Shown: positions 1-5,082 of the stretch, piece after piece
How the letters are laid out: every line of letters begins with the position of its first letter
Position numbering within the stretch: the first letter of the stretch is position 1
DNA from: an uncultured Oscillospiraceae bacterium
GTDB lineage: Bacteria; Bacillota; Clostridia; Oscillospirales; Oscillospiraceae
Length of the DNA: 9,598 nt
NCBI GenBank assembly: GCA_910587285.1
Contig: CAJULM010000065.1
Coordinates: 1 to 9,598 of the forward strand
Reading direction: 5' to 3'
Notes under the pieces: model-generated
The model's database searches: none
What the model was told of the DNA's origin: nothing
Seen by the model: the letters and a program-made list of their open reading frames with translations, nothing else
Program-made: the position numbers and the translations under genes

Positions 1-1
1 C

Positions 2-1072
2 CACCGAGGGGAGGCCAAGAGCTGCTTTGTGGTGCTGCACTACATCGGCGGTGAGCTGGCGGCCAAGGACTGGGAGCTGCTGGGCGTTCCCATGGAGGAC
101 GAGCAGACCACCGTGTCCACCCTGGCGGCTCAATATTATGGGGGGCGGAGTCAGCTGCCCAAGCAGATTCTGCTGCCCTGCGACATTGACGAGCAGGTGG
201 AGCTGGCCCGAATGCTCACGGAGGCTGTGGGCCGCAGGGTGGAGGTGCTCACCCCCCAGCGGGGGGCCAAGATGGAGCTGGTGAAGCTGGCTAACGAGAA
301 CGCCGCCGAGGAGGTCCTCCGGGCCACCACGGCGGAGGAGCGCCGCTCCAAGCTCACCGAGGCGCTGGGAGTCCTGCTGGGGCTGGAGGAGCCGCCCCGG
401 CGGATTGAGGCCTTCGACATCTCCAACACGGGCAGCTCGGACATCGTGGCGTCCATGACGGTGCACATCGACGGCCGGCCGTTGAAGCGGGACTATCGTC
501 ATTTTAAGCTGAAAAATATGCCCCATGCCGACGACTACGCCTCTATGGAGCAGGTGGTGGAGCGACGGTTTAGGCGGTATCTGGACGGGGACGAGAAATT
601 CGCCGATAAGCCGGACCTGCTGCTCATCGACGGCGGCGCGGGGCAGGTGCGGGCCGCCGAGGCGGCGCTGGTGCGCCTGGGGCTGGGGGACATTCCGGCC
701 TACGGCATGGTGAAGGACGGCCGCCACCGCACCCGCGCCCTGGAGGCGGGGGACGGCCGGGAGATCGGCATACAGGCCAACCAGGCCCTGTTCGCCATGG
801 TGGGCCGAATCCAGGAGGAGACCCACCGCTTTGCCATCGAGTTCCACCGCCAGCAGCAGGCGGGGCACCTGAGGGGCTCGGCCCTGGACGGCATCCCCGG
901 GGTGGGGCCCACTCGGAAGGCTCAGTTGCTCAAGCAGTTTAAGAGCGTGAAGGCGGTGAGGGCCGCCACGCTGGACGAGCTGGCGGCGGCGGTGCCCAAA
1001 AACACCGCCCAGGCGGTATACGCCCACTTCCACCCCACAGAAGGACCAGCAGACAAGGAGGACGCGCCATGA
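2..1072 (+). CDS. uvrC: UvrABC excinuclease subunit C, C-terminal part (5' end outside window)
   Basis: This is the 3' part of uvrC; the frame is open from base 2, so the N-terminal GIY-YIG nuclease domain lies upstream of the window. About 356 residues remain of a family usually near 600. Early residues carry the linker typical of UvrC (a PQRGAK-type motif, then ELVKLANENA). The RNase H-like endonuclease domain that makes the 5' incision is complete. Its likely catalytic residues are visible, numbered from the first codon here: Asp139 in FDISN, Asp210 in LLIDGG and His275 in EETHRFA. A helix-hairpin-helix DNA-binding region follows at about 295-330 (LDGIPGVGPTRKAQLLKQF). UvrC acts with UvrA and UvrB in nucleotide excision repair in the cytoplasm. 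Its stop overlaps the rsmD start as ATGA, so the two are probably translationally coupled. Identity is secure; only the 5' part is unseen. Confidence 0.97.
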   Translation, partial: HRGEAKSCFVVLHYIGGELAAKDWELLGVPMEDEQTTVSTLAAQYYGGRSQLPKQILLPCDIDEQVELARMLTEAVGRRVEVLTPQRGAKMELVKLANENAAEEVLRATTAEERRSKLTEALGVLLGLEEPPRRIEAFDISNTGSSDIVASMTVHIDGRPLKRDYRHFKLKNMPHADDYASMEQVVERRFRRYLDGDEKFADKPDLLLIDGGAGQVRAAEAALVRLGLGDIPAYGMVKDGRHRTRALEAGDGREIGIQANQALFAMVGRIQEETHRFAIEFHRQQQAGHLRGSALDGIPGVGPTRKAQLLKQFKSVKAVRAATLDELAAAVPKNTAQAVYAHFHPTEGPADKEDAP

Positions 1073-1614
1073 GAGTGATCACCGGGATCGCAAAGGGCAG
1101 GCGGCTGGAGGAGCTGCCCGGCCTGTCCACACGCCCCACCACCGACCGGGTGAAGGAGGGGCTGTTCAGTGCCATCCAGTTCGACATTGAGGGCAGGCGG
1201 GTGCTGGATTTGTTCGCCGGCACCGGTCAGCTGGGCGTGGAAGCGCTCAGCCGCGGGGCGGCCTTCTGCGACTTTGTGGACAGCGCCCCGGCGGCGTTGA
1301 AGGTGACAAGGCGCAACGTGAGCGCCTGCGGGTTTGAGGACCGCTCCGCCTTTCACGGAAAGGACTTTTCCGCCTTTCTGGGCCGCGCCCGGGAGAAGTA
1401 CGGCCTGGTCTTTCTGGACCCACCCTATGCCTCGGGAAATCTGGAACGCGCACTGGAGCGCATCGCGGCGATTGACATTGTAACAGGAAATGGTATAATA
1501 GTGTGCGAAAGCCCGGTGGAGCATACGCTGCCCGCCCTGCCGGATTCCTATGAACAGGGCGGCGAATACCGGTACGGCAAAATCAAGGTGACCATTTACC
1601 GCAGGAGGGCATGA
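1069..1614 (+). CDS. rsmD: 16S rRNA (guanine(966)-N(2))-methyltransferase RsmD
   Basis: The 181-residue protein has the usual length for RsmD, which methylates G966 of 16S rRNA using S-adenosylmethionine during small-subunit assembly. The N-terminus has the family pattern: RVITGIAKGRRL, then RPTTDRVKEGLF at about 22-33. The SAM-binding motif I is DLFAGTG at 47-53, followed by LGVEALSRGA. The catalytic DPPY motif is at 117-120. The ATG start overlaps the uvrC stop by four bases (ATGA), which supports coupled translation. Codons 135-144 are unusually AT-rich for this genome and use ATT, GTA, ACA, GGA and two ATA; the same bases spell a consensus promoter, listed separately. coaD follows after three bases, a common pairing in Firmicutes. 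I am confident of the family; the exact target base is inferred from the family. Confidence 0.95.
   Translation: MRVITGIAKGRRLEELPGLSTRPTTDRVKEGLFSAIQFDIEGRRVLDLFAGTGQLGVEALSRGAAFCDFVDSAPAALKVTRRNVSACGFEDRSAFHGKDFSAFLGRAREKYGLVFLDPPYASGNLERALERIAAIDIVTGNGIIVCESPVEHTLPALPDSYEQGGEYRYGKIKVTIYRRRA
1472..1499 (+). promoter_or_regulatory. Predicted sigma-A promoter inside rsmD, upstream of coaD
   Basis: The -35 hexamer TTGACA (1472-1477) and -10 hexamer TATAAT (1494-1499) both match the vegetative sigma-A consensus exactly, with a 16-bp spacer. TG at 1491-1492 adds an extended -10 element. Transcription would start near 1506, about 110 bases before coaD. The element is embedded in rsmD codons 135-144, in an AT-rich dip within an otherwise GC-rich gene. 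It could give coaD and the following coiled-coil gene expression independent of uvrC and rsmD. Function is inferred from sequence; no transcript data are available. Confidence 0.7.
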
Positions 1615-1617
1615 TCC

Positions 1618-2112
1618 ATGAGACGCGCTATCTACCCCGGCAGCTTTGACCCGGTGACGCTGGGCCATCTGGACGTCATCAAGCGCGCCGCCGCCATTTT
1701 TGACGAGCTCATCGTCTGCGTCAGCGTCAATTCCGCCAAGGATGGCGGGCTGTTTTCCCCGGAGGAGCGGGTGGAGCTGATCCGCCGGGTGACGGAGGAG
1801 CTGCCCAACGTGCGGGTGGACTGCTCCAGGGAGCTGGTGGCGGACTACGCCAAGCGCAACCGGGCCAGGGTGCTGGTGAAGGGGCTGCGGGCGGTGTCCG
1901 ACTATGAATCGGAGATACAGATGGCCATGATCAACGCCAAGCTGAACGCCAGGCTGGACACGGTATTCCTCTACACCCGGCCCAAGTACGCCTATCTCAG
2001 CTCTACCGTGGTGAAGGAGCTGGCCAGGTATGGTGCGGATTTGTCCGACTTTGTCCCCCGGCAGATTATCGAGCAGGTGCGGGCCAAGGTGGCGGACAGC
2101 GCCGGGCAGTAG
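1618..2112 (+). CDS. coaD: Phosphopantetheine adenylyltransferase CoaD
   Basis: CoaD transfers AMP from ATP to 4'-phosphopantetheine to form dephospho-CoA, the penultimate step of coenzyme A synthesis, in the cytoplasm. At 164 residues it has the usual length. The nucleotidyltransferase signature is at the N-terminus: YPGSFDPVTLGHLDVI, with the TxGH nucleotide-binding motif at 14-17. Further family motifs are KGLRAVSDYESE starting at residue 88 and the C-terminal SSTVVKE starting at 128, equivalent to the ISSSLVKE motif of other CoaD proteins. The ATG is preceded by AGGAGG (1603-1608) with a nine-base spacer. The gap to rsmD is only three bases, so it can be read from the upstream operon, but the strong promoter within rsmD suggests it also has its own transcript. 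Identification is secure. Confidence 0.97.
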   Translation: MRRAIYPGSFDPVTLGHLDVIKRAAAIFDELIVCVSVNSAKDGGLFSPEERVELIRRVTEELPNVRVDCSRELVADYAKRNRARVLVKGLRAVSDYESEIQMAMINAKLNARLDTVFLYTRPKYAYLSSTVVKELARYGADLSDFVPRQIIEQVRAKVADSAGQ

Positions 2113-2164
2113 ATGGGATGGAACGCACGTCGGAAACGCTAAGGAGATAAGGAGAGATCAGAAT

Positions 2165-2692
2165 ATGGCGACTGCCGTAGATGAACTGCTGGATATGCTT
2201 TTTGATATGATCGACGAGGCAAAAAATGCTGCCTTCAGCGGCGACAAGTGCGTGATCGACCGGGACAAGGCGCTGGATCTCATTGAGGACGCAAAAAAGC
2301 AGCTCCCGGTGGACCTGGCCGAAGCTCGGAAAATTCTCAGCGCCCGCAACGAGTATCTGGCCGCCGCCAAACGGGAGGCGGAGGAGATCCGCAAGCGGGC
2401 GGAGATTGAGGCCAATCAGATGGTGAGCGAGGCCCCGGTGATGAATCAGGCTCGCCAGAAGGCGCGGGAGATCGTGGCCCATGCCGAGGCGGAGGCGAAA
2501 AAAACCTGCCGGGAGACCAACGAATACTGTGTGGACCTGCTGCGGCGCACCGAGGATGCCCTGGCCTCCGCCCACGCGGAGATGCGCCAAGTACATAACC
2601 AGTTCCGCTCCGGCATGGGAGGGGGGACCAGTTCTTCCTCCTCCGGGCAGTCCGGCGGCAGCCGGATGTACGATGCCGAGGCGGATATGTGA
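2165..2692 (+). CDS. Small coiled-coil protein of unknown function next to coaD
   Basis: I do not recognise a defined function. The ATG at 2165 was chosen because AAGGAGATAAGGAGAG lies just upstream; longer frames starting inside coaD lack such support. The product has 175 residues. Residues 1-47 are acidic and include a DRDKALDLIEDAKKQLP segment. Residues about 48-148 are rich in Ala, Glu, Arg and Lys with heptad-like spacing (for example AKREAEEIRKRAEIEA), predicting long helices or a coiled coil. The tail at about 150-168 is Gly- and Ser-rich low complexity. No signal peptide, membrane segment or nucleotide-binding motif is visible. Proteins of this shape near coaD are often labelled 'ATPase' or V-type subunit H-like, probably because the coiled coil resembles ATP synthase stator subunits; nothing here shows ATPase activity. 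A DivIVA-like scaffold is another possibility. It is the last gene before a strong terminator. Confidence 0.85.
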   Translation: MATAVDELLDMLFDMIDEAKNAAFSGDKCVIDRDKALDLIEDAKKQLPVDLAEARKILSARNEYLAAAKREAEEIRKRAEIEANQMVSEAPVMNQARQKAREIVAHAEAEAKKTCRETNEYCVDLLRRTEDALASAHAEMRQVHNQFRSGMGGGTSSSSSGQSGGSRMYDAEADM

Positions 2693-2719
2693 GCCCCAAA
2701 AAGAGAACGATGGAATTTT

Positions 2720-2752
2720 GCCCTGCCGCCGAGTGTGCGGCAGGGCTTTTTT
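2720..2752 (+). terminator. Rho-independent terminator after the coaD block
   Basis: A perfect 10-bp GC-rich stem (GCCCTGCCGC at 2720-2729 pairing with GCGGCAGGGC at 2737-2746) has a seven-base loop and is followed at once by six T residues (2747-2752). It lies 28 bases after the stop of the coiled-coil gene and separates the uvrC-rsmD-coaD block from the cell-wall cluster. Confidence 0.93.
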
Positions 2753-2887
2753 GCGCCCTGCAGGATATGGAGAAAGGCCCGGAAACGGTTCCAGCAGAGA
2801 GAGTATGCAAAAAGGAAACGAATAGCCGTTCGATAAAAATCTGCTGTCAGAACCCGAAAAGAGGGGGAATTCGCCGAAAAAAAGTTC
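2753..2887. other. Non-coding stretch between terminator and mraZ promoter
   Basis: This is the promoter-free part of the 290-base gap between the coiled-coil gene and mraZ. It is noticeably more AT-rich than the surrounding genes towards its right end, with several A-runs (around 2818-2822 and 2877-2883) upstream of the mraZ -35 box that could act as an UP-like element. I see no convincing gene, RNA or conserved motif here. Confidence 0.5.
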
Positions 2888-2916
2888 TTGCAATTTATGG
2901 GTGGGTCCTGTATACT
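2888..2916 (+). promoter_or_regulatory. Predicted sigma-A promoter of the mraZ/dcw cluster
   Basis: TTGCAA (2888-2893) and TATACT (2911-2916) are separated by an optimal 17-bp spacer, and an A-rich run lies immediately upstream. The predicted transcription start near 2923 falls just before the first ATGGAG repeat. A repressor bound to those repeats would therefore block promoter clearance. It is the only good promoter seen ahead of mraZ and probably drives mraZ, rsmH, ftsL and the genes beyond. Confidence 0.75.
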
Positions 2917-2926
2917 GAAAAGCACA

Positions 2927-2974
2927 ATGGAGTGAAATGGAGGAGAAGAACCATTTCATGGAGTGGAATGGAGG
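2927..2974 (+). promoter_or_regulatory. Probable MraZ operator: two copies of a paired ATGGAG repeat
   Basis: The 17-mer ATGGAGTGRAATGGAGG occurs at 2927-2943 and again at 2958-2974, 31 bases apart. Each copy holds two ATGGAG units exactly 10 bp apart (starting at 2927 and 2937, then 2958 and 2968), one helical turn. MraZ proteins are known to bind short direct repeats of about helical-turn spacing upstream of their own gene, so this is the expected autoregulatory site. It sits between the predicted transcription start and the mraZ start codon, and the last unit also contains the mraZ ribosome binding site. Binding by MraZ is inferred. Confidence 0.7.
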
Positions 2975-2975
2975 G
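2970..2975 (+). promoter_or_regulatory. Ribosome binding site that fixes the mraZ start
   Basis: GGAGGG lies seven bases before the ATG at 2983. An in-frame ATG at 2968 would overlap this site and has no equally placed one of its own, so 2983 is preferred. The site is part of the last ATGGAG operator unit. Confidence 0.75.
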
Positions 2976-2982
2976 ATACGGG

Positions 2983-3399
2983 ATGACTGGCACCTATGAG
3001 CACAGCATTGACAACGCCGGTCGTCTCATTGTGCCCTCCAAGCTGCGGGATAAGCTGGGGTCCGCATTCTATCTGGCGGTGGGGGTGAAGGAGAACCTGA
3101 CCCTGTATCCCATGGAGACCTGGGACAAGCTGCGCGCGCGGGTGTCCGAGCTGTCCACCACCAACGCGGCGGCCATGGACCTGTTTTTTGCCAGCGCACA
3201 GCTGTGTGAGGCGGACAAGCAGTGGCGTTTTCAGATTCCCTCCTACTTGAAGGATTACGCCAAAATCGACCGGGACGTGGTGGTCACCGGCAATAACGAC
3301 CGGGCCCAAATCTGGAGTGCGGACAACTGGAAGGCCAAGACCCAGCAGCAGCTCAATCCTGAGACCATTGCCAACCTGATGAAGAACCTGGGGATTTGA
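2983..3399 (+). CDS. mraZ: Transcriptional regulator MraZ
   Basis: MraZ is the AbrB-fold DNA-binding protein at the head of dcw clusters; in species studied it forms a ring and controls its own operon. The 138-residue product is slightly shorter than the usual 140-150. Two tandem SpoVT/AbrB-like half-domains are visible. The first has DNAGR at residues 10-14 followed by LIVPSKLRDKLG. The second has DKQWR at 78-82 followed by FQIPSYLKDYAKI and VVVTGNNDRAQIW. Both keep the DxxxR pattern required for DNA binding, although the second has Trp where Gly is usual before Arg. Its own promoter and a repeat array resembling an MraZ operator lie directly upstream, so autoregulation is likely. The rsmH start follows its stop after a single base, the normal arrangement. 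Identity is secure. Confidence 0.96.
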   Translation: MTGTYEHSIDNAGRLIVPSKLRDKLGSAFYLAVGVKENLTLYPMETWDKLRARVSELSTTNAAAMDLFFASAQLCEADKQWRFQIPSYLKDYAKIDRDVVVTGNNDRAQIWSADNWKAKTQQQLNPETIANLMKNLGI

Positions 3400-3400
3400 T

Positions 3401-4339
3401 ATGGAATATACCCATAAGCCGGTGCTTTTAAATGAGTGCCTGGACGCTCTGAGCGTCCGACCGGACGGCGTATATGTGGACGGAACTCTTGGCCGGGCTG
3501 GCCACTCCCGGGAGATCGCCAAGCGGTTGACCGCCGGGCGCCTCATCGCCATTGACCGGGACAAGGCGGCCTTGGACGAGGCGCCCCACCGCCTGGAAGG
3601 ATACATGGACCGAGTGACCCTGGTGCGGGGAAACTTCGGGGACCTGACGGAAATTCTGGCCGGGCTGGGCGTCGATGGGGTGGATGGGATGCTGTTTGAT
3701 CTGGGGGTGTCCTCCCCTCAGCTGGATGACGGCAGCCGGGGCTTTTCCTACCTTCAGGATGCGCCGCTGGATATGCGCATGGACCAGTCCGCGCCCCTGA
3801 CTGCCCGGGACGTGGTGAACGGCTGGGATCAGGAGGAGCTGCGCCGCATTCTGTGGCAGTACGGTGAGGAGCGCTATTCCGGCCTCATCGCCGCCGCCAT
3901 TGTCCGAGAGCGGGCGAGGGCGGCCATCGAGACCACCGGACAGCTGGCGGAGCTCATCCGCTCGGCCATGCCCGCCAAGGCGAGGAGGGAGAAGCAGCAC
4001 CCCGCCAAGCGCTCCTTCCAGGCCATCCGCATTGCGGTGAACGATGAGCTGGGCGAGGTGGAGCGGATGCTGGAGGGGGCGTGGAAGGCGCTGAATCCCG
4101 GCGGGCGGTTGGCTGTGATCTCGTTTCACTCCCTGGAGGACCGGCTGGTGAAAACCGCTTACGCCCAGTGGGCGAAGGGGTGCACCTGTCCGCCGGATTT
4201 TCCGGTGTGCGTGTGCGGCAAAACCCCCAGGGTGAGGCTTGTGGGCAAGCGGCCCATCACCGCATCGGAGCAGGAGCTGGAGGAGAACCCCCGCGCCCGC
4301 AGCGCCAAGCTCCGAGTGGCGGAAAGACTTTCGCGTTAG
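3401..4339 (+). CDS. rsmH: 16S rRNA (cytosine(1402)-N(4))-methyltransferase RsmH
   Basis: RsmH (formerly MraW) adds the N4-methyl group to C1402 of 16S rRNA at the ribosomal P site, using S-adenosylmethionine. The 312-residue length is typical. The N-terminal signature HKPVLLNECLDAL is followed by the SAM-binding motif DGTLGRAGHS at 27-36. The conserved FDLGVSSPQLD (Asp100) leads into GSRGFSY and APLDMRMDQ. Later come QAIRIAVNDEL, RLAVISFHSLEDR and the terminal SAKLRVAERL. Four cysteines form a CxC-x6-CxC cluster (261, 263, 270, 272) near the C-terminus, common in RsmH of Gram-positive bacteria and possibly a metal site. It starts one base after the mraZ stop, so it is almost certainly co-translated with it. 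Identity is secure. Confidence 0.97.
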   Translation: MEYTHKPVLLNECLDALSVRPDGVYVDGTLGRAGHSREIAKRLTAGRLIAIDRDKAALDEAPHRLEGYMDRVTLVRGNFGDLTEILAGLGVDGVDGMLFDLGVSSPQLDDGSRGFSYLQDAPLDMRMDQSAPLTARDVVNGWDQEELRRILWQYGEERYSGLIAAAIVRERARAAIETTGQLAELIRSAMPAKARREKQHPAKRSFQAIRIAVNDELGEVERMLEGAWKALNPGGRLAVISFHSLEDRLVKTAYAQWAKGCTCPPDFPVCVCGKTPRVRLVGKRPITASEQELEENPRARSAKLRVAERLSR

Positions 4340-4393
4340 GACCCTGCGGACACCGCTGCGGGGGCGTGGACCAAGGACAAAGGAGAGTGCCCC

Positions 4394-4972
4394 ATGGCAA
4401 GTGAGCGCAGGAACAGCAGCAGCAGAAAATACCGCACCTATGGCAGCGTGGCTTATCAGCCGGAGTTTGAACAGGCGCCGGCACACGCGCCTTCCCGGCG
4501 GGGACAGCGGGCGGGCAATCCCGTCCGCCGCCCGGAGCAGCCCAGGCGGCCGCAAATCCGGCCCCGCAGACAGCCTGTTGTCCGCCCCAGCGTACAGGTT
4601 CGCACCCAGAGCGCTGTGGCGCCCTTTGCGGTGGTGGGCATTTTTGCGGTGCTGGTGTGCGCGCTGCTGCTGGTGGTGAGCAGCGCGAAGCTGGCGGTGC
4701 TGAACAACGATATTGTGAATCTGCGCTCCGACCTGCTCAGCCTCCAGGACGAGGGGCAGCGGCTTCAGGCGAAGTACGAGCTGGTTTTTGATCTGGAGGC
4801 CATTGAAAAGCAATTCCTCTCCAATGGCTCCATGGTGCGGGCGGGAGCGGGCCAGACCGTGTACCTGGACCTGTCCGCCGAGGACAGCGTGGTCTACTAC
4901 GACGGGGCCGGGGATGGCCTGTCCGCCCTGCTCCAGCGGGCGGAGAACTACCTTTCCAATTTGCTGTCATAA
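4394..4972 (+). CDS. ftsL: FtsL-like cell division protein with long cytoplasmic N-terminus
   Basis: This is a predicted bitopic membrane protein in the position of FtsL, between rsmH and the division PBP. The 192 residues divide into three parts. Residues 1-73 are a hydrophilic, Arg- and Pro-rich cytoplasmic segment. One membrane helix spans about 76-97 (VAPFAVVGIFAVLVCALLLV). An extracytoplasmic helix or coiled coil at about 98-135 follows (LNNDIVNLRSDLLSLQDEG), then a short C-terminal region ending in a second small helix. FtsL proteins diverge strongly in sequence, so the call rests on topology, coiled coil and gene order. In known systems FtsL pairs with DivIC/FtsB and activates the FtsW-PBP septal synthase. 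The usual length is near 110-120, and the excess is in the N-terminus. AAAGGAG lies about eight bases before the ATG at 4394. The 54-base gap after rsmH shows no promoter. Confidence 0.85.
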   Translation: MASERRNSSSRKYRTYGSVAYQPEFEQAPAHAPSRRGQRAGNPVRRPEQPRRPQIRPRRQPVVRPSVQVRTQSAVAPFAVVGIFAVLVCALLLVVSSAKLAVLNNDIVNLRSDLLSLQDEGQRLQAKYELVFDLEAIEKQFLSNGSMVRAGAGQTVYLDLSAEDSVVYYDGAGDGLSALLQRAENYLSNLLS

Positions 4973-5013
4973 ACGGGCCGGAGAGGGACATAAACTGCGT
5001 ATAGAGAAACATC

Positions 5014-5047
5014 AGGGCGCGAGGAATACGACAGTTTCCCGCGCCCT
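5014..5047 (+). repeat. Stem-loop between ftsL and the PBP gene
   Basis: In the 110-base gap between ftsL and the PBP gene, AGGGCGCG (5014-5021) pairs perfectly with CGCGCCCT (5040-5047). After a bulged A at 5022, GGAA (5023-5026) pairs with TTCC (5036-5039), leaving a nine-base loop. Only ATTT follows, so it is not a convincing terminator. It could be an attenuator, an mRNA processing site or a stabilising hairpin. The PBP ribosome binding site lies 20 bases further on and is outside the stem. Confidence 0.6.
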
Positions 5048-5082
5048 ATTTCCCATATCTGAGGATTCAGGAGCGAAGGCCT

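Noticed and set aside
2030..2164. Extension of the coiled-coil protein upstream into coaD
   Set aside because: The extension would overlap coaD codons and has no ribosome binding site, while 2165 has a strong one.
2066..2959. A 297-codon minus-strand frame across the coiled-coil gene and the mraZ leader
   Set aside because: It runs through the terminator, promoter and operator elements, all of which are better explained on the plus strand.
3428..4813. A 461-codon open frame on the minus strand across rsmH and ftsL
   Set aside because: It spans two well-supported genes and their gap, has no recognisable domain, and is a shadow of GC-biased third positions.
5000..5005. TATAGA as a -10 box for the PBP gene
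   Set aside because: No -35-like sequence exists at a suitable distance upstream.
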